Source: Polynucleobacter sp. JS-JIR-II-b4 (lineage in GTDB: Bacteria; Pseudomonadota; Gammaproteobacteria; Burkholderiales; Burkholderiaceae). Taken from it: DNA of 64,000 bases. Location: contig NZ_CP061306.1 of NCBI RefSeq assembly GCF_018687815.1, positions 620,001 through 684,000 of the forward strand, in the 5' to 3' direction. Under the pieces are notes generated by a model. That model searched no databases and had not been told where the DNA came from. It worked only from the letters and a program-made list of their open reading frames with translations. A program made the translations under genes and the position numbers. Within the stretch, counting starts at the first letter, position 1. Each line of letters starts with the position of its first letter. Of this stretch, positions 24,637 through 33,803 are shown piece after piece.

Positions 24637-25782
24637 TTAAAAGGTTCCTGGATACAAAATATCTTTAGTCACATTCTGAATATCGCGATGGCCTGTGAAT
24701 GCCATGGTGATATCCAACTCATTGTGAATTAACTCTAAACACTTGGTGACACCAGCCTCACCCATGGCTCCTAAGCCATATAGGAAAGGGCGACCAATCA
24801 TCGTGCCGCGTGCGCCTAAGGCCCATGCTTTTAAAACATCTTGACCTGAGCGAATACCACCATCCATCCATACTTCAATATCTTTACCAACAGCATCCAC
24901 AATTCCAGGTAAAGCCTGAATGCTAGAAATCGCCCCATCTAATTGACGGCCGCCATGGTTAGAGACAATTAAAGCATCAGCGCCTGAATTTGCTGCCAAG
25001 CGCGCATCACCTTCATCTAAGATGCCTTTGATAATGAGCTTTCCACCCCAGAGTTTTTTAATCCATTCCACATCACCCCAGTTGAGGCCCGGATCAAATT
25101 GTTCTGCAGTCCAAGAGGACAGTGAAGACATATTGCCAACACCAGTAGCGTGACCGACAATATTGCGAAAGGTTCTGCGTGGCGTCATAGCCATACCCAA
25201 GCACCAGCGTGGCTTAGTCGCCATATTAATCATATTGGCAATCGTCAGTTTAGGAGGGGCGGAGAGACCATTCTTTAGATCCTTGTGACGTTGACCTAAG
25301 ATTTGCAAATCCAGAGTCAAAACCAGTGCGGAACATTTGGCGGCTTTAGCGCGCTCAATCAAGCGCTCAATAAAACCGCGATCTTTCATGACGTAGAGTT
25401 GGAACCAAAATGGTTTTGTGGTGTGCTCCGCCACATCTTCAATTGAGCAAATGCTCATAGTAGATAAGCAAAATGGCACACCAAACTTTTCAGCAGCCTT
25501 GGCTGCCAAAATTTCACCATCGGCATGTTGCATGCCAGTAAGGCCTGTAGGTGCCAGCGCTACTGGCATTGCAACCTCTTGGCCAATCATGGTTGTCTTG
25601 GTGGTGCGGTTAGTCATATTGACCGCTACACGCTGACGCAATTTAATCTTTTGAAAATCGGATTCATTGGCGCGATATGTTGACTCGGTCCATGATCCAG
25701 AGTCTGCATAGTCGTAGAACATCTTAGGGGTGCGCTTTTGATGGAGGACCCGCAAGTCTTCTATATTGGTAATGATTGCCAC
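24637..25782 (-). CDS. lldD: FMN-dependent alpha-hydroxy acid dehydrogenase (LldD-like)
   Basis: 381-residue FMN enzyme of the L-lactate dehydrogenase/glycolate oxidase family. The TIM barrel shows FYDYADSGSWTE near residue 22, LAPTGLTGM near 77, LTLDLQILGQRHKD around 155, and the catalytic histidine in SNHGGRQLDG near 275. GGIRSGQDVLKA and GARGTMIGRPFLYG bind the FMN phosphate. It oxidises L-lactate or a similar 2-hydroxy acid and reduces quinone at the membrane. It is first in a unit with the DUF4239-like gene, whose frame directly continues after its stop. Confidence 0.9.
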   Translation of the reverse strand: MAIITNIEDLRVLHQKRTPKMFYDYADSGSWTESTYRANESDFQKIKLRQRVAVNMTNRTTKTTMIGQEVAMPVALAPTGLTGMQHADGEILAAKAAEKFGVPFCLSTMSICSIEDVAEHTTKPFWFQLYVMKDRGFIERLIERAKAAKCSALVLTLDLQILGQRHKDLKNGLSAPPKLTIANMINMATKPRWCLGMAMTPRRTFRNIVGHATGVGNMSSLSSWTAEQFDPGLNWGDVEWIKKLWGGKLIIKGILDEGDARLAANSGADALIVSNHGGRQLDGAISSIQALPGIVDAVGKDIEVWMDGGIRSGQDVLKAWALGARGTMIGRPFLYGLGAMGEAGVTKCLELIHNELDITMAFTGHRDIQNVTKDILYPGTF

Positions 25783-25930
25783 AATGTATCCTTCTTTTTG
25801 ATGCTATTTTGTAGAAGCAAAATCTTAATTTAAGCTCTATCTTAGCAATACCGGGGATTTGTTTCTACAATGCTAGGGTATCCCTTGCTTGGGGACCTCA
25901 AATAACTACTTCCCCATTAAACCCCTCTGT

Positions 25931-26833
25931 ATGTACCAACTGAATTTCGCCACCATTGCCTACTTGCTTACAGCTACCGCCTTATGGGCAGGCAATGCAA
26001 TCGCTGGGCGAGTATTGGTTGGAAGCATCTCCCCAATTACCTTAAGCGCAGTCCGCTGGGGATTGGCCGCCTTACTGTTACTTCCTTTGGGTTGGCGTGT
26101 GCTGATGCCAGGAAGTGCTTTATGGCAAAACAAGAAACGTTTCCTCCTTTTGGGTTTATTCGGGGTAGGTAGCTACAACGTACTGCTATATCTCGCTCTT
26201 CAAACATCTACCGCCATTAACGTCACCCTGATCGGTGCCAGCATGCCCATCTGGATGTTATTTATTGGCGCGGTGTTTTATCAAGTAAAGCCTAGCATCT
26301 TGCAGATGATTGGCGCAGTGGTGAGCTTGTTAGGTGTTGGTATTGTACTTACCCGTGGAGACCTATCGGCCTTGCTGTCTATGCAAATGGTAGTAGGCGA
26401 TCTTTTAATCATGTTAGCCACCATCTTGTGGGCCTTTTATAGTTGGATGTTAAGTCGTCCAGGCACCAGCACAGAACGCCAATGGCCATGGGCTGAATTT
26501 TTAATGGCGCAAGTAACAGTGGGTCTATTGTGGACGGGATTTTTTGATGGTTTTGAAATTGCAGCTGGCCATGCTTTTCTGGATCTCAATTGGTGGACCG
26601 CCTCATTAATTGTCTTTGTCGCAATTGGCCCGTCCTTAATTGCTTATCGTTGCTGGGGTCTGGGTGTGAATGGGGCAGGGCCTACGGTTGCCGCTTTTTT
26701 TGCTAATTTCATACCCTTATTTACTGCGCTTTTATCAGCCGCCATGCTGGGCGAGCCTCCCCAACTATTTCATGGGCTCGCCTTTGCTCTGATTGTTGCG
26801 GGTATAGTGATCTCCTCTAAAAGGGGTAGGTAA
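25931..26833 (+). CDS. DMT-superfamily (EamA) permease
   Basis: About 300-residue membrane protein with ten hydrophobic segments arranged as two EamA repeats. The first includes LTATALWAGNAIAGRVLVG and SPITLSAVRWGLAALLLLP; the second starts near ADFL-like WPWAEFLMAQV. Members export amino acids and metabolites. The ATG at 25931 is favoured over a TTG 14 codons upstream (25889) because the extension is polar and family-atypical. Divergent from lldD. Substrate unknown. Confidence 0.88.
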   Translation: MYQLNFATIAYLLTATALWAGNAIAGRVLVGSISPITLSAVRWGLAALLLLPLGWRVLMPGSALWQNKKRFLLLGLFGVGSYNVLLYLALQTSTAINVTLIGASMPIWMLFIGAVFYQVKPSILQMIGAVVSLLGVGIVLTRGDLSALLSMQMVVGDLLIMLATILWAFYSWMLSRPGTSTERQWPWAEFLMAQVTVGLLWTGFFDGFEIAAGHAFLDLNWWTASLIVFVAIGPSLIAYRCWGLGVNGAGPTVAAFFANFIPLFTALLSAAMLGEPPQLFHGLAFALIVAGIVISSKRGR

Positions 26834-26948
26834 ATCTGGCAAAACAGGCAAAAATGCCCTTTTAAGCAGGGTTTTGGGTTCCAGCCCCCAAGAAAGTCTT
26901 AAATCAGTATCATTTAGGGCTAATCACAGAAATCCCTAGGAAATTACT

Positions 26949-28097
26949 ATGCCAGGCTTACTCCCCAATGTTGATCCAGATGGTTTATTAGAGTTCTCGG
27001 TTGTTTATACCGACCGCTCCTTGAATCACATGTCTGAAGAGTTCAAGCGCGTGATGGTCGATATTTCTAGCATCCTTAAGGATGCATATAACGCTAGCTC
27101 TGCAGTCATCGTGCCGGGTAGCGGAACTTTTGGTATGGAAGCGGTAGCCCGCCAATTTGCCAACAATGAAAAATGCTTGGTCTTACGTAATGGCTGGTTT
27201 AGCTATCGCTGGACGCAAATTTTTGATTTGGCGAACATTACTAAAGACGTGACGGTTATCAAAGGCCATCAGTTAGAAGACTCAACGCAGGGTGTATTTG
27301 CACCAGCTCCAATTGAGGAAGTGGTTGCCTATATCAAGAAGGAAAAACCAGCAGTGGTATTCGCGCCGCACGTAGAAACTTCTGCCGGCATTATTCTGCC
27401 AGATGACTACCTCAAAGCAGTCGGTGAGGCAGTGCGCTCTGTAAACGGTTTGTTTGTATTGGATTGCATTGCCTCTGGTGCAATGTGGGTTGATATGAAG
27501 GCGTGTAATGTTGACGTATTAATTACCGCACCTCAAAAGGGTTGGAGCAGCTCCCCATGTTGCGCATTGATCGCTCTAGGTGATCGTGCACGTGAGCGCA
27601 TTGATGCAACCCAAAGCAGTAGTTTTTCTATGGATCTTAAAAAGTGGTTGCAGATCATGGAAGCATATGAAAAGGGTGGTCATGTTTATCACACCACTAT
27701 GCCTACTGATGCCTTAAAGATTTTGCGCAATGTAATGAAGGAAACTCAGTCACTTGGCTTCGCAGCATTGAAGGACAGGCAAATAGAGTTGGGCACAAAA
27801 GTTCGCAACCTATTAGTCTCTCAAGGCTATAGCTCTGTAGCCGCCAAGGGCTTTCAAGCTCCTGGCGTAGTTGTTAGCTACACGAAGGACCCTGATATTC
27901 AATCCGGCAAGAAGTTTATTGCTCTGGGTATGCAAACAGCTGCAGGCGTTCCCTTGCAGTGTGACGAGCGTGCAGATTTCCGCACCTTCCGTCTTGGATT
28001 GTTTGGTTTAGAGAAGTTGGCGAATGTTGATCGCACAGTTGGACATCTTGCTACCGCATTAGAAAAAATTACCGAGACTGAGGCGCAGCCTGCGTAA
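26949..28097 (+). CDS. Class V aminotransferase (alanine/serine-glyoxylate type)
   Basis: 382-residue PLP enzyme of fold type I, class V. The PLP lysine lies in TAPQKGWSSSP near residue 196. SGTFGMEAVARQF (about 58-70) binds the phosphate, and the aspartate in FVLDCIASGAMWVD pairs with the pyridine nitrogen. The sequence best resembles alanine-glyoxylate or serine-glyoxylate aminotransferases. Start ATG 26949 has AGGAAA a few bases before it. It is a single gene ended by a strong palindromic terminator. The exact amino donor is unresolved. Confidence 0.85.
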   Translation: MPGLLPNVDPDGLLEFSVVYTDRSLNHMSEEFKRVMVDISSILKDAYNASSAVIVPGSGTFGMEAVARQFANNEKCLVLRNGWFSYRWTQIFDLANITKDVTVIKGHQLEDSTQGVFAPAPIEEVVAYIKKEKPAVVFAPHVETSAGIILPDDYLKAVGEAVRSVNGLFVLDCIASGAMWVDMKACNVDVLITAPQKGWSSSPCCALIALGDRARERIDATQSSSFSMDLKKWLQIMEAYEKGGHVYHTTMPTDALKILRNVMKETQSLGFAALKDRQIELGTKVRNLLVSQGYSSVAAKGFQAPGVVVSYTKDPDIQSGKKFIALGMQTAAGVPLQCDERADFRTFRLGLFGLEKLANVDRTVGHLATALEKITETEAQPA

Positions 28098-28121
28098 TCA
28101 ACTCAAGTAATTCAGCATTCA

Positions 28122-28155
28122 GTAATAAAGGCCATCAGATGATGGCCTTTATTAC
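28122..28155. terminator. Bidirectional terminator, 16-bp palindrome
   Basis: GTAATAAAGGCCATCA (28122-28137) and its exact complement (28140-28155) are separated by GA. The GC-rich core is flanked by A-rich and T-rich sides, suited to ending both the aminotransferase gene and the convergent FABP-like gene. Confidence 0.88.
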
Positions 28156-28182
28156 ATCTAACAAATCAAATTGATCAGTTGC

Positions 28183-28812
28183 TTATCTGGCTAATGGATT
28201 AGGAGTGGCATCGCCAATCTTGTGAAGTACATTGTTATCAACGTGATGAAATAACTCTGCTTGATCTTTAATCTTCATCATGGTGTCTTGTTCATAAGAC
28301 CAAGTACCATCATCGTGAATTGAAACCTGAATACGAAACTCAACCGTTCTGAAGGCGTAATCTAAAAATGGATTAGAGGAGATACCTGCGCAGCGATCAT
28401 CTTTCTTTGCATGCAGTTCAAATTGCCTTGCATTTGCAGCAGCGTTACCAGAAGCCATCGTAATCATGCCTCGAGGAATGCTCAGTGTATGAATGATGTT
28501 GCCAGTTGCGGGCTCCCATAACCAATACCCTACTTGGTCATGATAGGTCTTTACTTGATCGGGTTTGGTGATGTGGGTGTGGTATCTCAAGCCATAAAAA
28601 AGCTGGGGGCCATTGGTTTGGGGATCAATTGGTTGGAGCTCAATTCTCTCCACATAAGCTTGCTTCTTAGGCCCCTCGGCTTTGGGTTTTACATCTAAGC
28701 CACGAACACCTTCCCAGATCCCGGCCATGCCAGTCAAGGGCCCAAGCTGTTCCAGGGTATTGACTGAGTAGCCTTGGGGCTCGGTAAAAATGTCGTTCGG
28801 AAAATCACTCAT
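28183..28812 (-). CDS. FABP-like/nitrobindin-like beta-barrel protein
   Basis: About 209-residue protein with the N-terminal LGPLTGMAGIWEG pattern of the nitrobindin/FABP-like haem-binding barrel family. Successive beta-strand-like blocks follow, including YHTHITKP and VGYWLWEPATGNIIHTLSIPRG. Histidines are present, but the family's axial haem ligand cannot be confirmed by eye. The ATG at 28812 with AAAGG upstream is preferred over the TTG at 28818. No signal peptide. A haem or fatty-acid-like ligand is an inference. Confidence 0.7.
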   Translation of the reverse strand: MSDFPNDIFTEPQGYSVNTLEQLGPLTGMAGIWEGVRGLDVKPKAEGPKKQAYVERIELQPIDPQTNGPQLFYGLRYHTHITKPDQVKTYHDQVGYWLWEPATGNIIHTLSIPRGMITMASGNAAANARQFELHAKKDDRCAGISSNPFLDYAFRTVEFRIQVSIHDDGTWSYEQDTMMKIKDQAELFHHVDNNVLHKIGDATPNPLAR

Positions 28813-28893
28813 GAGCAACCTTTTAAAAATGAAGCATTTTTCTCAAATTTATGAGTATTATTAAATTATCCACAAACTCTCTTGGAGAATTAC

Positions 28894-29172
28894 ATGATTT
28901 CTCGTATCGCGCGCCTGAGCCTAGCATCCCTGATTTCTGCTGCTATCGGCATTGCTCCCATCTCTGTGATGGCTGCTGATCCAGCTCCTGCACCTGCACC
29001 GGTCGCTGCACCAGCCGCCGCTCCAGTAGCTGCACCTGCTGCTACTCCGGCTGATAAATCTGCCGAGAAAAAAGCAAAGAAAAAAGCAAAGAAAGAAAAG
29101 AAGGCTGAGAAAAAAGCAAAAAAGAAATCCAAAAAGAAAGCTAAGGCAGCAGCTGACGCCGCAGCTCAGTAA
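28894..29172 (+). CDS. Exported Ala/Pro- and Lys-rich small protein
   Basis: About 92-residue protein with a Sec signal peptide (ending VMAAD near residue 29), then an Ala-Pro segment of about 24 residues and a C-terminal tract of roughly 40 residues of Lys, Ala and Glu. The ATG at 28894 has GGAGA before it. The composition suggests an extended linker followed by a very basic tail that could bind anionic polymers or the envelope. No catalytic motif. A similar Ala/Pro tail occurs in the unrelated 67-residue protein at 33434. Confidence 0.7.
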   Translation: MISRIARLSLASLISAAIGIAPISVMAADPAPAPAPVAAPAAAPVAAPAATPADKSAEKKAKKKAKKEKKAEKKAKKKSKKKAKAAADAAAQ

Positions 29173-29192
29173 TACGCTTAAATGAGTCCCCT

Positions 29193-30170
29193 TTAGTTGA
29201 GGGGCTCTGCACCATCGAAGTCATCAGATCCTTTGGGATTTGGTGACTTTTTTGTTGGCGCATCATTGCGCACCAACAGCCACATTGCAGCCATCACCAA
29301 AGTCATGCCGCTAATTTGCGTCCAAGTGATTGGTTCTGCCAGTATCAGATATCCCATAAAGATAGTGGAGACTGGGCCAAGTATCCCGGCTTGAGCGACT
29401 AGTGGAGATCCGATGCGGTTAATGGCGATCATAATCAGTAACATTGGAATAACGGTGCATAAGCTGGCATTCAGTAAGCTAAACCAATAAATAGGTAGGG
29501 GCTGCTCAAATATGGCTATTGGGTTGTGGATGGTTGACTGCGCGATGCTTAAGAAAGCCGAGGCTGAGCTGGCATAGACGACTAAGCGCACGCTACCAAT
29601 ACGCTTTACCATTTCTCCAGCACCAATCATGTAAGCCGCATAGGAGCAGGCGCTGCCGAATACGAGAGCCATGCCTAGCCAGGCATCAATGCCGGTGGAA
29701 CTCGCATCTTGAATAAAGACGATAAACACTCCAATGTAGCCAACGATGAGCGAGATCCACTGTAGTTGAGATACGGGTTTCTTTAAAACAAAATAAGAGA
29801 TTAATAAAACAATGGTTGGCGTGAGATAAAGAACAATTCTCTCTAGGCCAACAGAGATGTATTGAAGCCCCAAGAAATCAATATAGCTTGATAAAAAGTA
29901 ACCTAAAAATCCAAGAAAGAATAATTTTGCGCGATCAAGCCAAGTGATGGGGTCCATTGCCTTGCGGCGCGACTCCCACCAAAAGATCCCCCAGAACAAA
30001 GGCAGTGCCATGAGCATACGTAAGGCTAGGAGGGTCTCCGCATTTGCACCATAACCAAAGGCCAGCTTAACCAAAATCGCTTTGCCAGAAAACAGCATGG
30101 AGCCTACTCCGGCCATCAAAATGCCATAGAGGTAACGTCGGTGATGATGTGCTGCGCTTGCTGAATGCAT
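29193..30170 (-). CDS. DMT-superfamily (EamA) permease
   Basis: 325-residue membrane protein with ten hydrophobic segments in two EamA repeats (first around GSMLFSGKAILVKLAFGYG, second around GMALVFGSACSYAAYMIGAG). It starts 6 bases downstream of the hydrate-dehydratase gene, so the two are likely co-transcribed. A polar tail (residues about 300-325) follows the last helix. Transported compound unknown; it is not close to the permease at 25931 by eye. Confidence 0.88.
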   Translation of the reverse strand: MHSASAAHHHRRYLYGILMAGVGSMLFSGKAILVKLAFGYGANAETLLALRMLMALPLFWGIFWWESRRKAMDPITWLDRAKLFFLGFLGYFLSSYIDFLGLQYISVGLERIVLYLTPTIVLLISYFVLKKPVSQLQWISLIVGYIGVFIVFIQDASSTGIDAWLGMALVFGSACSYAAYMIGAGEMVKRIGSVRLVVYASSASAFLSIAQSTIHNPIAIFEQPLPIYWFSLLNASLCTVIPMLLIMIAINRIGSPLVAQAGILGPVSTIFMGYLILAEPITWTQISGMTLVMAAMWLLVRNDAPTKKSPNPKGSDDFDGAEPLN

Positions 30171-30176
30171 ATCGAT

Positions 30177-31061
30177 TTATAACAGCTTATTGAGTAGCGC
30201 TCGCATTTCTAAAATAGTCTCGGAGGGAGTTAGGCCTATGGGACCAATCCCTTTACTCACTAAGCTATCTGCCGCGCTGGCATGCAGCTCTACTGCAATC
30301 CCGGTGGCTTGCCATAGATCTAGTTGATGTCGAATTCCTTGAGCGGCGATAGCGGCAATGCTTCCCGTCAGAATATCCCCCATGCCTCCAGTGCCCATGC
30401 CGGGATTACCCGCAAGGCATTGAACTGGAGAATGTTGGGGTGAAGCAATCAGAGTGTGCCGCCCTTTAAGAACGACGATCGATTGAGTTAATTCAACTAA
30501 CTTTTGAATACAGCCCACACGATCTGATTGCACTTTTTCTGTGGTGGTCATTAAAAGCTTTGCCGCTTCACCGGGGTGAGGGGTGAGGGCGGTCATTCCT
30601 GGAAGAGTGTGATTGCGCGCTTTTAATTGATCAAGTAACTCAGTGGATTCACTGATCAAATTGAGGGCATCAGCATCAATCACCACTGGAATGTTGGGAT
30701 ATGAAAGTGTTGCACGTAGGCATTGAATTGCTAAAGCGGATTTCCCAAGGCCTGGGCCAATAGCAATAACATCGGGCTGTGCAGCATTCAATGTTTCATG
30801 AATATTATCTGTCGCAAGGCGAATCATGAGTTCGGGGTGATCGATATCTGCGCGTGCTGAAGCAGGATCTAGAATTTCTAAGATGGTCCACCCGGCGCCA
30901 AGATGTAAACAAGCATTGCCCGCCAAAATTAGAGCGCCCGCCATTCCTGGTGCGCCACCTATTAAAACAACTTTTCCTGCATTACCTTTATGTTCTGAAG
31001 CCTCACGCTCAAGAAATTGAACCAATTTAAGGGCGTCAAGGGTCGCTGGTTTGATAGTCAT
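30177..31061 (-). CDS. nnrD: ADP-dependent NAD(P)H-hydrate dehydratase
   Basis: 294-residue ribokinase-fold enzyme that repairs hydrated NAD(P)H. Family motifs are VVLIGGAPGMAGALILAG near residue 32, IAIGPGLGKS around 98, VIDADALNLI about 130, LTPHPGEAAKL near 168 and NPGMGTGGMGDILTG around 232. The N-terminal epimerase domain of full Nnr proteins is absent; only the kinase-like dehydratase is encoded here. Divergent from the MBL nuclease gene. Confidence 0.9.
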   Translation of the reverse strand: MTIKPATLDALKLVQFLEREASEHKGNAGKVVLIGGAPGMAGALILAGNACLHLGAGWTILEILDPASARADIDHPELMIRLATDNIHETLNAAQPDVIAIGPGLGKSALAIQCLRATLSYPNIPVVIDADALNLISESTELLDQLKARNHTLPGMTALTPHPGEAAKLLMTTTEKVQSDRVGCIQKLVELTQSIVVLKGRHTLIASPQHSPVQCLAGNPGMGTGGMGDILTGSIAAIAAQGIRHQLDLWQATGIAVELHASAADSLVSKGIGPIGLTPSETILEMRALLNKLL

Positions 31062-31126
31062 ATCAATAGTATCGCTCTGATTTCAGGGGCTCTTGAGCAA
31101 ATTATAGGAAAGAGTATGCTGAGCAT

Positions 31127-32542
31127 ATGAAGATCCAATTTCTTGGTGCGGCAGGTGAGGTAACAGGCTCTCGCCATTTGGTTGAGGTCATGTTATCTAG
31201 CATGCCAAGGCGTTTCATGGTGGACTATGGCATGTTTCAGGGTGGCCGCGAGGCAACAAATAAGAATCTCGAGCCTTTACCATTTCCACCAAAAGATCTC
31301 GATTTTGTAGTGCTAACGCACGCGCATATTGATCACAGTGGTTTATTACCTCGTCTATGTGCACAAGGTTTTGCTGGACCGATTTACTGCACAAATGCCA
31401 CCCTCGAATTATTGAAAATTCTTTTGCTCGACAGCGCGCATTTGCAGCGCACAGATGTGGAGAGGGCCGAGAGAAAGATCAAGGCAGGAAAGTGGCGTGG
31501 AGAGGTGCCCGTTGTGCTGTATTCCAGAGAAGAAGTTGAAATGACTCTAGCCCAGTTTGAGCCCTTGGAGTATGGGCAGTCATCAGAGTTGATGCCTGGA
31601 ATCCAGTTGGAATTTCATAATGCTGGACATATTTTGGGTTCTGCTATTGCTGTAATCGATATTGCAGAAGATGAGCTTGAGAAAAAGCGCTGTGTATTTT
31701 CAGGTGACATCGGCATGAAGGGTAAAGTCTTAATGCCTGACCCTGATCTAATTCAAGAGGCTGATGTTGTTGTGGTTGAATCTACTTACGGAGATCGATT
31801 ACACCGCAGCTTGCAAGATACCGAGGATGAGTTAGTTGAGGTGATTACCTCAACCATGACCGCACATGGCAATGTAGTAATGCCAGCTTTTGCAGTAGGC
31901 CGCACCCAAGAGATTTTATTTCTTTTAATCGACTTAGTAAGGAGAGGGCGTCTACCCCATTTGAGTATTTGGGTTGACTCACCCATGGCTACTGCAGCAA
32001 CACATCTGACCCAGCACTTTTTCTCCCAATTGGATGGCCAGTCCCAGGCTACTTTTGCATGGTACAAAAATAACCCGGAGTCTGTAGATCTTCGGTTTAT
32101 TGCGGATGTGGAAGAGTCAAAAGCCTTGAATAAAATTAAAGGTGGAGCAATCATTATTTCAGCAAGTGGGATGTGTGATGCTGGTCGTATTATTCATCAC
32201 TTAGCCAGTAATTTGCCGCGCGAACAAAATGCCATTGTCATTACTGGATTTCAGGCATATGGAAGTCTGGGCAGGCGATTGGTGGATAAGGTGGAGAAGG
32301 TTCGACTATTTGGTGAGGAGGTTCCAGTAAAGGCCTCGATTCACACAATTGGCGGTTTGTCTGCTCACGCTGATCAGGCGGGTTTACTAGAATGGCTTAG
32401 AGGATTCAAGCGGGAACCAAGCAATGTCTTTGTTGTGCATGGTGAACCAGAATCATCATCAGTTTTAGCTCAATGCATCAGGGATGAATTGCATTGGACT
32501 AAGGTCATTATTCCTGAGCGCTTGCATTCTTATCAGTGCTAA
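31127..32542 (+). CDS. MBL-fold beta-CASP RNA-processing nuclease family protein
   Basis: 471-residue metallo-beta-lactamase protein with a beta-CASP insertion and a C-terminal RMMBL segment. The zinc motif is THAHIDHSG (about residues 64-72), and further ligands are in NAGHILGS and FSGDIG. The beta-CASP domain starts near VESTYGDR, and the last conserved histidine lies in HTIGGLSAHADQ. Bacterial relatives are RNA endo- or exonucleases of the CPSF-73/YSH1 type. Its target here is unknown. No signal peptide. Confidence 0.88.
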   Translation: MKIQFLGAAGEVTGSRHLVEVMLSSMPRRFMVDYGMFQGGREATNKNLEPLPFPPKDLDFVVLTHAHIDHSGLLPRLCAQGFAGPIYCTNATLELLKILLLDSAHLQRTDVERAERKIKAGKWRGEVPVVLYSREEVEMTLAQFEPLEYGQSSELMPGIQLEFHNAGHILGSAIAVIDIAEDELEKKRCVFSGDIGMKGKVLMPDPDLIQEADVVVVESTYGDRLHRSLQDTEDELVEVITSTMTAHGNVVMPAFAVGRTQEILFLLIDLVRRGRLPHLSIWVDSPMATAATHLTQHFFSQLDGQSQATFAWYKNNPESVDLRFIADVEESKALNKIKGGAIIISASGMCDAGRIIHHLASNLPREQNAIVITGFQAYGSLGRRLVDKVEKVRLFGEEVPVKASIHTIGGLSAHADQAGLLEWLRGFKREPSNVFVVHGEPESSSVLAQCIRDELHWTKVIIPERLHSYQC

Positions 32543-32556
32543 CTCAATCATCTTAT

Positions 32557-33378
32557 TTAGTCAGCTACTTTTGCGCCTTGAATATTGTGGCGTTTCATAG
32601 CCTCTGCCACAAACCCAGACTGCTTGAGTTCTGCGATGACATTGCTTAAATAGGTGCTTGTACTTTCATAATTGACTCTAGCCTTCGGAATACCAATCCC
32701 CTGATTAATCACCATGAAGCGACCGGGTAGCATACGCAAGCCCTTATAGCGCTTGGCGTCACTCTCGAGTTGCTGTTTTACACCTGCTGCGACATTACCT
32801 GCCCCAGACATGAAGTCATCAATCACTGCCTGTGAGCTTGCAGCTCTTAGAAGGGCGGCATTTTTAATTTCACGCGTAAGGTAAAGATCATAGGCGCTGC
32901 CTTTGCCAACGACAATTTCATTGCCGGCTGCATCTACTTCATCGTTAGTCTTTAATGGAGAAGAGGCTTTCACCATATAAGCACCTTCAATTTGTATATA
33001 GGCTGGGGTATAGCTGATATCAGCCCCGCGAACTGGATCAATCGCCACAAATACCAAATCAATTTCTCCGGTTTTCACTGCATCGACTGTTGCCCCTGCT
33101 GTTTTGAAGGGGATCAATTGCACAGGTAGGGAAATACGTTTCCCAATTTCATTCGCAATATCAATGGTTACTCCATATAGGTTTTTGGAGCTTGGATCTT
33201 CATTAGCCAGAATCGGATTGCCTAAATTAATGCCAACCCGCAGAACACCTGTTGGCGCAAAAGAAGATAAGGTAGATTGATTAAGGGTATTCATGGTCTT
33301 AGATGATTGACTAATGGCAAGTTGCGATACACACAAAAGTGTAAGGGATAGGAGCGAGGGGAGTATCGGCTTCATCAA
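32557..33378 (-). CDS. Periplasmic amino-acid-type substrate-binding protein (SBP_bac_3)
   Basis: 273-residue periplasmic protein with a Sec signal peptide ending near residue 23 (LAISQS). The binding fold includes LRVGINLGNPILA and GVTIDIANEIGKRI, and EIDLVFVAIDPVRG near residue 110. It resembles family 3 solute-binding proteins for polar amino acids. No permease or ATPase gene is adjacent, so its transporter partner must be elsewhere or it acts as a sensor. The terminator of the small membrane protein gene lies just upstream. Confidence 0.85.
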   Translation of the reverse strand: MMKPILPSLLSLTLLCVSQLAISQSSKTMNTLNQSTLSSFAPTGVLRVGINLGNPILANEDPSSKNLYGVTIDIANEIGKRISLPVQLIPFKTAGATVDAVKTGEIDLVFVAIDPVRGADISYTPAYIQIEGAYMVKASSPLKTNDEVDAAGNEIVVGKGSAYDLYLTREIKNAALLRAASSQAVIDDFMSGAGNVAAGVKQQLESDAKRYKGLRMLPGRFMVINQGIGIPKARVNYESTSTYLSNVIAELKQSGFVAEAMKRHNIQGAKVAD

Positions 33379-33392
33379 AATATAGAGATAAA

Positions 33393-33416
33393 AAAACCGC
33401 GGCGAACCGCGGTTTT
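33393..33416. terminator. Intrinsic terminator
   Basis: AAAACCGCGG (33393-33402), loop CGAA, CCGCGGTTTT (33407-33416). On the minus strand it follows the 67-residue protein gene and precedes the substrate-binding gene. Confidence 0.9.
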
Positions 33417-33433
33417 ATCAGCAAAGGAAGAAA

Positions 33434-33637
33434 TTACTTCTTGGCATCTGCTGCTGGAGCAGCAGCGGGTGCTGCTGGAGCAGCAGCAGGAGCATCTTTC
33501 TTCGCCTCTTCCATATGAGCAGCTTCTGCACCATGCTTTTCGCCACCCATATCAACGTTGCCGTCGCCTTTGAGGAGTAAGTAGGCAGTGGCACCAATTA
33601 AGACTAGTACCATGATGATGATTGAACGGTTGCTCAT
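33434..33637 (-). CDS. Small single-span membrane protein with Ala/Pro tail
   Basis: 67-residue protein with one N-terminal membrane helix (about residues 5-22, SIIIMVLVLIGATAYLLL). A short segment with His, Met and Asp (MGGEKHGAEAAHMEEA) follows, then an Ala-Pro repeat tail. The topology suggests a membrane anchor with the tail in the periplasm. The His/Met-containing segment could bind a metal, which is speculation. It is a single gene with its own terminator. Confidence 0.65.
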   Translation of the reverse strand: MSNRSIIIMVLVLIGATAYLLLKGDGNVDMGGEKHGAEAAHMEEAKKDAPAAAPAAPAAAPAADAKK

Positions 33638-33803
33638 TGCTTTTCCTTCGATTTAGTTGAAATTCTGGCAATCTTAACTCGGCCTAATTGCTAGGTAAAT
33701 CCTGATAAGCCCTAAGCCCTCAAATCCTTTGCTAATCTAGGTGTTAATACTGATTTAGTTCGCAGAGTAAGATGGGCCTAAATAGATGTCAAAAGGATGC
33801 AAC

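Noticed and set aside
29040..29160. AAAGAAAAAG-rich repeat as a possible satellite
   Set aside because: It is the lysine/alanine codon tract of the exported protein at 28894.
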